In this document: positions 1-5,832 of the stretch, piece by piece
How positions within the stretch are numbered: the first letter of the stretch is position 1
Layout of the letters: each line of letters starts with the position of its first letter
NCBI GenBank assembly: GCA_036500145.1
Contig: DASYCO010000079.1
Coordinates: 1-16,333 of the forward strand
Source: CAMAVH01 sp036500145
GTDB taxonomy: Bacteria > Pseudomonadota > Alphaproteobacteria > SMXQ01
Reading direction: 5' to 3'
Length of the DNA: 16,333 bases
Translations under genes and position numbers: made by a program
Notes under the pieces: model-generated
The model's input: the letters and a program-made list of their open reading frames with translations, nothing else
What the model was told of the DNA's origin: nothing
The model's database searches: none

Positions 1-25
1 GGGCGACCGTCTATATATTTCGCCC
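1..25 (+). other. Short inverted repeat at window edge, possible end of an upstream terminator or a -10 region
   Basis: GGGCGA (1-6) is complementary to TCGCCC (20-25), with a 13-nt AT-rich loop containing TATATATT. The following bases ACTTTTC give only a weak T-tract. It could be the remains of a terminator for a gene outside the window, or TATATA (12-17) could be a -10 element whose -35 lies off the left edge. The window cannot separate these options. Confidence 0.25.
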
Positions 26-46
26 ACTTTTCGCGAGTTCGCATTG

Positions 47-74
47 GCGCGCCCAGGCCCCAGGCCGGGCGCGC
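47..74 (+). promoter_or_regulatory. GC-only stem-loop in the rplU leader
   Basis: GCGCGCCC (47-54) pairs perfectly with GGGCGCGC (67-74). Inside it GGCC (56-59) pairs with GGCC (63-66) around a CCA loop, leaving A55 as a single bulge, so 12 G:C pairs can form. The structure ends 16 nt before the AGGA ribosome binding site of rplU (91-94). No T-run follows, so it is not a convincing terminator. Leader structures upstream of L21 genes are known in other bacteria as sites of autogenous control; a similar role here is inference. Confidence 0.45.
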
Positions 75-102
75 AGACCTTTGGAAGAACAGGATTTTCA
101 AT

Positions 103-627
103 ATGTTCGCGGTCATCCGTACCGGCGGCAAGCAGTATAAAGTCGCCGAGAACGACGTCATCATCGTCGAGAAGTTGCTGGCCGACGCCGGCGACGAAAT
201 CGACTTCACCGACGTTCTGGCACTGAATGACGGCGCCGCCACCACCTTCGGCAAGCCCCTCGTCGCCAACGCCTTGGTCGTTGCCGAAGTCATCGAGCAG
301 GGCCGCGCCGACAAGATCATCGTCTTCAAGAAGAAGCGCCGTCAGAACTATCGCCGCAAGAACGGCCATCGTCAGGACCAGACGGTGCTGCGCATCACCG
401 GCATCCTCGCCGACGCCAGCAAGCGCCCGGCGAAGAAGGCCAAGGCGCCGAAGGCGGCCGCCACGGAAGAAGCCGCCGCCGCGCCGGCTAGCAAGCAGGT
501 CAAGCAGGTGAAGAAGCCTGCCGCCGAAAAGGCCGCCGCGAAGAAGGCCGCTGCGCCGAAGGCCAAGACCCCGGCTGCGAAGAAGCCGGCCGCCAAGAAG
601 GCCGCTGCGCCGAAGACGTCGAAATAA
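103..627 (+). CDS. rplU: 50S ribosomal protein L21 with long basic C-terminal tail
   Basis: L21 is a 23S rRNA-binding protein of the large ribosomal subunit. The first ~105 residues are a complete L21 domain: MFAVIRTGGKQYKV at the N-terminus and the basic signature KKKRRQNYRRKNGHRQ near residues 76-91. Residues ~106-174 form a low-complexity tail of Lys, Ala and Pro (KKAAAPKAK-like units). The total of 174 aa compares with about 103 aa for the compact family members. The ATG at 103 is supported by AGGA at 91-94, 8 nt upstream. It is the first gene of the rplU-rpmA pair, which is conserved across bacteria. Similar tails occur on L21 in some alphaproteobacteria; the function of the tail is unknown to me. 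It resembles the tail on RsfS in this window. Confidence 0.98.
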   Translation: MFAVIRTGGKQYKVAENDVIIVEKLLADAGDEIDFTDVLALNDGAATTFGKPLVANALVVAEVIEQGRADKIIVFKKKRRQNYRRKNGHRQDQTVLRITGILADASKRPAKKAKAPKAAATEEAAAAPASKQVKQVKKPAAEKAAAKKAAAPKAKTPAAKKPAAKKAAAPKTSK

Positions 628-631
628 GTCA

Positions 632-662
632 GGCCCTGCGGGGCAGGCCCGGCCCGTTGGGC
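632..662 (+). promoter_or_regulatory. Two adjacent hairpins in the rplU-rpmA spacer
   Basis: CCTGC (635-639) pairs with GCAGG (643-647) around a GGG loop, extended by GG/CC pairs (632-633 with 648-649) past one bulged C. Immediately after it, GCCC (652-655) pairs with GGGC (659-662) around GTT. Neither has a T-tract. They end 13 nt before the AGGAG ribosome binding site of rpmA (676-680). They may be mRNA processing or stability elements, or chance pairings in GC-rich DNA. Confidence 0.3.
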
Positions 663-688
663 TGCGGTCGCGAATAGGAGATTGAGTC

Positions 689-946
689 ATGGCTCACAAA
701 AAAGCAGGCGGTAGTTCCCGCAACGGTCGCGACAGCGAAGGCCGCCGTCTCGGCGTGAAGCTGTACGGCGGCGAGATCGCCGTCCCCGGCAACATCCTGA
801 TCCGCCAGCGCGGCACCAAGTACCATCCCGGCGAGAACGTCGGCATGGGCCGCGACCACACCATCTTCGCGACGATCGAGGGTCAGGTGACCTTCCAGCG
901 CAAGGAAAAAGACCGCATGTACGTGTCGGTCCTGCCGCGCGGGTAA
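689..946 (+). CDS. rpmA: 50S ribosomal protein L27
   Basis: L27 lies next to the peptidyl transferase centre of the large subunit, and its N-terminal arm contacts tRNA substrates. The 85-aa product starts MAHKKAGGSSRNGRDS, the hallmark mature N-terminus, and has the conserved core AVPGNILIRQRGTKYHPG around residues 31-48. Its length is normal for the family. There is no Firmicutes-type cleavable propeptide. The start is set by AGGAG (676-680), 8 nt upstream of the ATG. It is cotranscribed with rplU by position and is followed by a strong intrinsic terminator. Confidence 0.98.
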   Translation: MAHKKAGGSSRNGRDSEGRRLGVKLYGGEIAVPGNILIRQRGTKYHPGENVGMGRDHTIFATIEGQVTFQRKEKDRMYVSVLPRG

Positions 947-986
947 ATCCCGCCGGCCTGTTCCCTGTCGGCAGGGATTGAGATCG

Positions 987-1025
987 AGAAGGGGAATGGT
1001 CCGCCATTCCCCTTCTTTTTTGTTT
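987..1025 (+). terminator. Strong intrinsic terminator after rpmA
   Basis: A perfect 13-bp stem, AGAAGGGGAATGG (987-999) with CCATTCCCCTTCT (1004-1016), has a UCCG tetraloop (1000-1003) and is followed by a T-rich tract (six Ts at 1016-1021, then G and TTT). This is a complete rho-independent terminator closing the rplU-rpmA unit. A smaller hairpin, TCCCTG (962-967) with CAGGGA (972-977), lies just after the rpmA stop codon. Confidence 0.93.
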
Positions 1026-1073
1026 CCGCCTCCGCGCAAGCCTGCGCGCGAAACCTGAAGCGTCGTAACGGCC

Positions 1074-2129
1074 ATGAAGTTCCTCGACCAAGCCAAGATC
1101 TACCTGCGCAGCGGCGACGGCGGGTCCGGCTCCATGAGCTTCCGGCGCGAGAAGTTCATCGAGTACGGCGGCCCCGACGGCGGCGAAGGCGGCAAGGGCG
1201 GCGACGTGATCATCGAATCCGTCAACGGCCTCAACACGCTCATCGACTTCCGCTACCAGCAGCATTTCAAGGCCCAGAAGGGCCGCGGCGGCGCTGGGCG
1301 CGACCGCAGCGGCGCCGGCGGCGAGGATCTCGTCATCCGCGTGCCCGCCGGCACCCAGGTGCTCGACGAGACCAACGAAGAGGTCATCTACGACTTCGAC
1401 GCGCCGGGCATCCGCGTCGTCGTCGCCGAAGGCGGCAAGGGCGGCCACGGCAACGCCTATTACAAGACGGCCACCAACCGCGCGCCGCGCCGTTCCGACC
1501 CCGGCGAACCGGGCCAGGAATTCTGGTTCTGGCTGCGCCTGAAGCTGATCGCCGACGCCGGCCTCGTCGGCCTGCCCAACGCCGGCAAGTCGACGTTCCT
1601 CGCCGCCACGACGCGCGCCAAGCCGAAGATCGCCGACTACCCCTTCACCACGCTGACGCCCCAGCTCGGCGTGCTCGGCGTCGACGGCGACGAGTTCGTG
1701 CTGGCCGACATCCCCGGCCTGATCGAGGGCGCGCATGAGGGCCATGGCCTGGGCGACCGCTTCCTCGGCCACATCGAGCGCTGCGGCGTGCTGCTGCACC
1801 TGGTCGACGGCACGCACGACGACGTCGCCGCCGCCTACAAGGTGATCCGCGGCGAGCTGAAGGAGTACGGCCACGGCCTCGGCGAGAAGACGCAGATCGT
1901 GGCGCTCAACAAGTGCGACGCGCTCGACGACGAGACCAAGGACGCCAAGCGCAAGGAGCTGCACAAGGCCGCCTTCGGCCGCAAGAAGGGCGGCGTGATC
2001 TACGAGCTGTCCGGCGCCACCGGCGGCGGCGTCACCGAAGTGCTGCGCGCCATGCGCGACATCATCAAGGAACATCGCATCCAGCTTGCGGACGCCAAGG
2101 CCGAGGCGCAGGGGGAGGCCGGGACATGA
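1074..2129 (+). CDS. obgE: Obg-family GTPase, 50S ribosome assembly factor
   Basis: Obg/CgtA is an essential GTPase that binds late 50S precursors and links assembly to growth state. The 351-aa protein has the glycine-rich Obg domain (residues ~1-157, with GGPDGGEGGKGGDV near 32-45). The G domain follows: G1 GLPNAGKS (166-173), G2 FTT (191-193), G3 DIPG (212-215), G4 NKCD (279-282) and a G5-like SGA (313-315). There is no sizeable C-terminal extension beyond a short charged tail. No clear ribosome binding site precedes the ATG at 1074, but the N-terminus MKFLDQAKIYLRSGDGG matches the family start. The stop overlaps the proB start as ATGA. A terminator ends only about 50 nt upstream, so the promoter is either within 1022-1073 or expression depends on read-through. 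Confidence 0.97.
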   Translation: MKFLDQAKIYLRSGDGGSGSMSFRREKFIEYGGPDGGEGGKGGDVIIESVNGLNTLIDFRYQQHFKAQKGRGGAGRDRSGAGGEDLVIRVPAGTQVLDETNEEVIYDFDAPGIRVVVAEGGKGGHGNAYYKTATNRAPRRSDPGEPGQEFWFWLRLKLIADAGLVGLPNAGKSTFLAATTRAKPKIADYPFTTLTPQLGVLGVDGDEFVLADIPGLIEGAHEGHGLGDRFLGHIERCGVLLHLVDGTHDDVAAAYKVIRGELKEYGHGLGEKTQIVALNKCDALDDETKDAKRKELHKAAFGRKKGGVIYELSGATGGGVTEVLRAMRDIIKEHRIQLADAKAEAQGEAGT

Positions 2130-3307
2130 GCCCCGCCAAGCGCGTGACGGCCGACAAGGGCCATCGCCTCGCCGACGGCAAGCGCATCGTCGTCAAGGTC
2201 GGCTCGGCCCTGATGGCCGACGAGGAGAAGGGCGCCGTCCGCGCCGCCTGGCTCGCCAACCTCGCGGAAGAGATCGCCAAGCTGAAGGCGCAGGGCCGCG
2301 ACGTCGTCATGGTGTCGTCGGGCGCCATCGCCGTCGGGCGCCGCCATCTCGGCCTCAAGCCCGGCAAGCTGCCGCTCGAGGAAAAGCAGGCGGCGGCGGC
2401 CACCGGCCAGATCCGCCTGGCCCACGCCTACCAGGAAGCGCTGGCGCGCCACGACATCACCGTCGCCCAGGTGCTGCTGACGCTCGACGACACCGAGGAG
2501 CGCCGCCGCTACCTCAACGCGCGCAACACCATCGACACGCTGCTCAAGCTCGGCGCCGTGCCCGTGATCAACGAGAACGACACGGTGGCGACCAACGAGA
2601 TCCGCTTCGGCGACAACGACCGCCTCGCCGCGCGCGTCGCTGCCATGATCAGCGCCGACACGCTGGTGCTGCTCTCGACCATCGACGGGCTCTACACCGC
2701 CGACCCCAACGTCGACCCTTCCGCCACCTTCATCCCCGAAGTGCGCGAGATCACGCGCGAGATTTCCGGCATGGCCGGCGACGCCCTGCCCGGCTATTCG
2801 TCGGGCGGCATGGTGACCAAGCTCGTCGCCGCCGAGATCGCCATGTCGGCCGGCTGCCGCATGGTCATCGCCGACGGCCGCAAGGGCGACCCGCTGTCGG
2901 CCATCGACGAGGGTGGCCTCGCCACCTGGTTCCTGCCCGCCGCATCGCCGCGCTCGGCGCGCAAGCATTGGATCGCCTCGTCGCTCAAGGCCATGGGTTC
3001 GCTGACCCTCGACGACGGCGCGCTCGGCGCGCTGCGCTCGGGAAAAAGCCTGCTGCCGGCCGGCGTGACCGCCGTCGAAGGCCGCTTCGACCGCGGCGAC
3101 GCCGTGCGCATACTGAGCCAGGACGGCCGCGAGGTCGCGCGCGGCCTTTCGGCCTACGCCGTGGCCGAGGCGCGCCGCATCATGGGGCACAAAAGCCGTG
3201 AAATCGAAGCCCTCCTGGGCTACCGTGGACGCGACGTCATGGTCCATCGCGACGACCTCGCCCTGCTCGACGAAGCGTCGCGCGACGCCGTCGGCCAGTC
3301 CTCTTGA
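2126..3307 (+). CDS. proB: Glutamate 5-kinase
   Basis: ProB phosphorylates the gamma-carboxyl of L-glutamate with ATP, the first and feedback-controlled step of proline synthesis, in the cytoplasm. The 393-aa product has an amino-acid kinase domain (~residues 18-265: VVKVGSAL 22-29, SSGAIAVG 64-71, NENDTVA 149-155, FGDND 161-165, STIDGLYTADP 184-194) and a C-terminal PUA domain (~residues 294-371), as in the long bacterial form. The reading frame is open further upstream inside obgE, but the ATG at 2126 is chosen because GGAGG (2114-2118) lies 7 nt before it and it overlaps the obgE stop as ATGA, suggesting translational coupling. Residues 1-17 precede the kinase fold, a modest N-terminal extension. 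proA follows immediately. Confidence 0.97.
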   Translation: MSPAKRVTADKGHRLADGKRIVVKVGSALMADEEKGAVRAAWLANLAEEIAKLKAQGRDVVMVSSGAIAVGRRHLGLKPGKLPLEEKQAAAATGQIRLAHAYQEALARHDITVAQVLLTLDDTEERRRYLNARNTIDTLLKLGAVPVINENDTVATNEIRFGDNDRLAARVAAMISADTLVLLSTIDGLYTADPNVDPSATFIPEVREITREISGMAGDALPGYSSGGMVTKLVAAEIAMSAGCRMVIADGRKGDPLSAIDEGGLATWFLPAASPRSARKHWIASSLKAMGSLTLDDGALGALRSGKSLLPAGVTAVEGRFDRGDAVRILSQDGREVARGLSAYAVAEARRIMGHKSREIEALLGYRGRDVMVHRDDLALLDEASRDAVGQSS

Positions 3308-3337
3308 GCACCCCACCATTCCCGAACGGCACAGGGC

Positions 3338-3352
3338 ATGAGCCTGTCATGA
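3338..3352 (+). other. Four-codon mini-ORF overlapping the proA start
   Basis: An out-of-frame ATG at 3338 encodes MSLS and stops at TGA 3350-3352, overlapping the proA ATG (3349) as ATGA. The small inverted repeat ACAGG (3331-3335)/CCTGT (3343-3347) covers the same spot. It could couple or dampen proA initiation, but an ORF this short arises easily by chance and it has no clear ribosome binding site. Confidence 0.15.
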
Positions 3353-4635
3353 GCGTCGCGACACAGAACCACGGCAACACCGAGGAAAGCCCCGCCGCCC
3401 TCGTCGCGCGCCTCGGCAAGGCCGCGCGCGACGCCGCGCGCAAGCTGGCGCAGGCCAGGCGCGAGACGAAGGACAAGGCGCTCTTCGCCGCCGCCGCCGC
3501 CATCCGCGCGCGCAAGGCCGAGATCCTCGCCGCCAACGCCGAAGACATGAAGGCCGCCGGCGAGCTCAGCTCCGCCATGCTCGACCGCCTGGAGCTGAAC
3601 GACGCGCGCGTCGAAGGCATGGCCAAGGGCCTGGAGGACATGGCCGCCCTGCCCGATCCCGTCGGCGCGACCATCGCCGAATGGACGCGGCCCAACGGCC
3701 TGCGCATCTCGCGCGTGCGCGTGCCGCTCGGCGTCATCGGCGTGATCTACGAATCGCGCCCCAACGTCACCGCCGACGCCGCCGGCCTCACGCTGAAGTC
3801 CGGCAACGCCGTGATCCTGCGCGGCGGCTCGGAAAGCTTCCGCAGCTCCGCCGTCATCCTCGCCGCGATCCAGGAAGGCCTGGTGGCCGCCGGCCTGCCC
3901 GCCGCCTGCGTGCAGTCGATCCCGACGCGCGACCGCGCCGCCGTGGGCGCCATGCTGGCAGCGACCGGCCTGATCGACATCATCGTGCCGCGCGGCGGCA
4001 AGTCGCTGATCGAGCGCGTCATCGCCGAGAGCAAGGTGCCGGTCATCAAGCATCTCGAAGGCAACTGCCACGTCTACGTCGACGGCGAGGCCAACCTCGA
4101 CATGGCGCGCAAGATCGTGCTCAACGCCAAGATGCGCCGCACAGGCGTCTGCGGCGCCGCCGAGACGCTGCTGATCGACGCCCGCGCGCTCGCGAGCCAC
4201 GGCAAGGTCATCGTCGACGACCTGATCGCGGCCGGCTGCGAAGTGCGCGGCGACGCCAAGCTGCAGGCCATCCACCATGGCGTGAAGCCCGCCGCGCCCG
4301 CCGACTGGGACACGGAATTTCTCGACGCCATCATCGCCGCGCGCGTGGTCAGCGGCGTCGACGAAGCCATCGCCCACATCCGCGACCATGGCTCGCAGCA
4401 CACCGAATCCATCGTCACCGACGACGTCGCCGTCGCCGAGAAGTTCCTCGCCGAAGTGGACAGCGCCATCGTGCTGCACAACGCCTCGACCCAGTTCGCA
4501 GACGGCGGCGAGTTCGGCTTCGGCGGCGAGATCGGCATCTCCACCGACAAGCTCCATGCGCGCGGGCCCGTCGGCCTCGAGCAGCTGACCAGCTACAAGT
4601 ACGTCATCCACGGCGCGGGACAGACGCGCCCCTAA
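3349..4635 (+). CDS. proA: Glutamate-5-semialdehyde dehydrogenase (gamma-glutamyl phosphate reductase)
   Basis: ProA reduces gamma-glutamyl phosphate with NADPH to glutamate-5-semialdehyde, the second step of proline synthesis, and usually works in a complex with ProB. The 428-aa product belongs to the aldehyde dehydrogenase superfamily. It shows VIYESRPNVTADAA (132-145), KSGNAVILRGGSE (150-162), the catalytic cysteine in RRTGVCGAAETL (Cys268), and the C-terminal FGFGGEIGISTDKLHARGPVGL. A TTG at 3304, overlapping the proB stop, would add 15 residues. The ATG at 3349 is preferred because the extra stretch is not family-like and the TTG has no ribosome binding site; the only upstream purine patch for the ATG is AGGG at 3333-3336, so the start is moderately certain. 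Length is normal for the family. Confidence 0.96.
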   Translation: MSVATQNHGNTEESPAALVARLGKAARDAARKLAQARRETKDKALFAAAAAIRARKAEILAANAEDMKAAGELSSAMLDRLELNDARVEGMAKGLEDMAALPDPVGATIAEWTRPNGLRISRVRVPLGVIGVIYESRPNVTADAAGLTLKSGNAVILRGGSESFRSSAVILAAIQEGLVAAGLPAACVQSIPTRDRAAVGAMLAATGLIDIIVPRGGKSLIERVIAESKVPVIKHLEGNCHVYVDGEANLDMARKIVLNAKMRRTGVCGAAETLLIDARALASHGKVIVDDLIAAGCEVRGDAKLQAIHHGVKPAAPADWDTEFLDAIIAARVVSGVDEAIAHIRDHGSQHTESIVTDDVAVAEKFLAEVDSAIVLHNASTQFADGGEFGFGGEIGISTDKLHARGPVGLEQLTSYKYVIHGAGQTRP

Positions 4636-4637
4636 CG

Positions 4638-4679
4638 ATGTCGCAGCCCCGATCTCCAGCGCCCGCGGCCGTCGCGTGA
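4638..4679 (+). other. Possible 13-codon leader peptide overlapping the nadD start
   Basis: ATG at 4638, 2 nt after the proA stop, encodes MSQPRSPAPAAVA and ends at TGA 4677-4679, overlapping the nadD GTG (4676) as GTGA. The nadD start lacks a visible ribosome binding site, so ribosomes terminating here could re-initiate on nadD. The peptide is rich in Pro and Ala, but no ribosome binding site is evident for it either. Functional status is unproven. Confidence 0.2.
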
Positions 4680-5311
4680 AGGCTCCCGCACCTCCGTTGT
4701 CCGGCTCCGCCCTCGCCGGCCTGCGCATCGGCCTGCTCGGCGGCTCGTTCAACCCGGCCCACGAAGGGCATCGGCACATCAGCCTGCTCGCCCTCAAGTA
4801 CCTCCATCTCGACGAGCTGTGGTGGATGGTCTCGCCGCAGAACCCGCTGAAGTCCCGCGCCGACATGGCGCCCTTCGCCGAGCGCCTGGCCTCGGCGCGC
4901 AAGGTCGCCCACCATCCGCGCATCTTCGTCACCGACGTCGAGACGCGGCTGCGCACGCGCTACACGGTCGACACGCTCCACGCGCTGAAGCTGCGCTATC
5001 CGCGCACGCATTTCGTCTGGGTCATGGGCGCCGACAACCTGGCGCAGATCCCGAAGTGGGAGCGCTGGGCCGAGATATTCGCCGCCGTGCCGGTCGCCGT
5101 GTTCGACCGCGGCGCCTACGTCTTCCCCGCCCTGGCCGGAAAGGCCGCGCGGCGCTACGGCGCCGAGCGCGTCAGCGCCGCCCACGCGGCAAGGCTCGCC
5201 GACACGCCGCCGCCGGCCTGGGCCTATTTTCACATCCGCCGGCATCCGGCTTCGGCGACGAACATCCGCGCCGGCCGGCGCAGCGCCGGCCGTTTCGCCA
5301 AGCCGGTGTAA
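4676..5311 (+). CDS. nadD: Nicotinate-nucleotide adenylyltransferase
   Basis: NadD transfers AMP from ATP to nicotinic acid mononucleotide to give deamido-NAD, a late step of NAD synthesis. The 211-aa product has the nucleotidyltransferase motif GGSFNPAHEGH (22-32, HxGH-type), the WVMGADNLAQIPKW segment (115-128, typical of NadD), and near the C-terminus SATNIR (193-198), the counterpart of the ISxTxxR nucleotide-binding motif. Initiation at GTG 4676 is inferred: there is no ATG ahead of the catalytic motif in this frame, and the next alternative is TTG eight codons in. No ribosome binding site is visible, but a short ORF ends on the GTG. nadD is normally followed directly by rsfS; here a GNAT gene intervenes. 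Confidence 0.94.
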   Translation: MKAPAPPLSGSALAGLRIGLLGGSFNPAHEGHRHISLLALKYLHLDELWWMVSPQNPLKSRADMAPFAERLASARKVAHHPRIFVTDVETRLRTRYTVDTLHALKLRYPRTHFVWVMGADNLAQIPKWERWAEIFAAVPVAVFDRGAYVFPALAGKAARRYGAERVSAAHAARLADTPPPAWAYFHIRRHPASATNIRAGRRSAGRFAKPV

Positions 5312-5320
5312 CGGTCGGCC

Positions 5321-5788
5321 ATGGAACCCGGCGCCGAGATCCGCAAGGCCGGGCCCGACGACGCGGCGGCCGTCGCCGCGATTGTCCAGGATGCCTACGC
5401 CAAATACGTTCCCAGGATCGGCCGGCCGCCGCGCCCGATGCTGGAAGACTACGCGGCGCTGATCCGTGACGGCATCGTATGGGTGCTGACCGAAGGCGCG
5501 CAGGCCGTCGGCGTTCTCGTGCTGGAGGACCGGCCGGACCATCTGCTGCTGCAGAACGTCGCCCTGGCGCCCCATGCCCAGGGGCGAGGCCTCGGCAAGC
5601 GCCTGCTGGATTATGCCGAGCAGGAGGCGCTGGCCCGGGGTTATGGCGAAATTCGCCTCTACACGAACGAAAAGATGACCGAGAACATCGCGATTTATAC
5701 GAAAATCGGCTATCGAGAGACCCATCGCGACACGGCGGACTATCGACGCCTGTTCATGAGCAAGCGCCTGGCCAAGTCCGCGACCTGA
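5321..5788 (+). CDS. GNAT-family N-acetyltransferase, substrate unknown
   Basis: The 155-aa product is a single GNAT fold, predicted to move an acetyl group from acetyl-CoA to an amine. The acetyl-CoA pyrophosphate loop is QGRGLG (87-92) after strand LLLQNVALAP (76-85). The C-terminal part, IRLYTNEKMTENIAIYTKIGYRE in two segments (111-133), matches the GNAT motif B region. It starts 9 nt after the nadD stop, so it is probably in the same transcript. It interrupts the usual nadD-rsfS adjacency. The 3' third uses visibly fewer G/C-ending codons than its neighbours, which may mean later acquisition. No substrate can be assigned; a RimI-like ribosomal protein target would fit the location but is speculation. 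Confidence 0.9.
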   Translation: MEPGAEIRKAGPDDAAAVAAIVQDAYAKYVPRIGRPPRPMLEDYAALIRDGIVWVLTEGAQAVGVLVLEDRPDHLLLQNVALAPHAQGRGLGKRLLDYAEQEALARGYGEIRLYTNEKMTENIAIYTKIGYRETHRDTADYRRLFMSKRLAKSAT

Positions 5789-5832
5789 TTGCGACCTGAC
5801 TGCCATCGCCTGATCCATCGCTGCATTTCAAG

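Noticed and set aside
1913..2125. Upstream extension of the proB frame into obgE
   Set aside because: The additional residues are Arg-rich out-of-frame translation of obgE. The ATG at 2126 has a good ribosome binding site and an ATGA overlap.
3304..3348. TTG start for proA overlapping the proB stop
   Set aside because: It adds 15 residues without family similarity and has no ribosome binding site, so the ATG at 3349 is preferred, although coupling through TTGA cannot be excluded.
3220..4956. Minus-strand open frame of 578 aa opposite proA
   Set aside because: Low-complexity product without motifs, fully overlapping proA and the ends of proB and nadD. It is a composition artefact.
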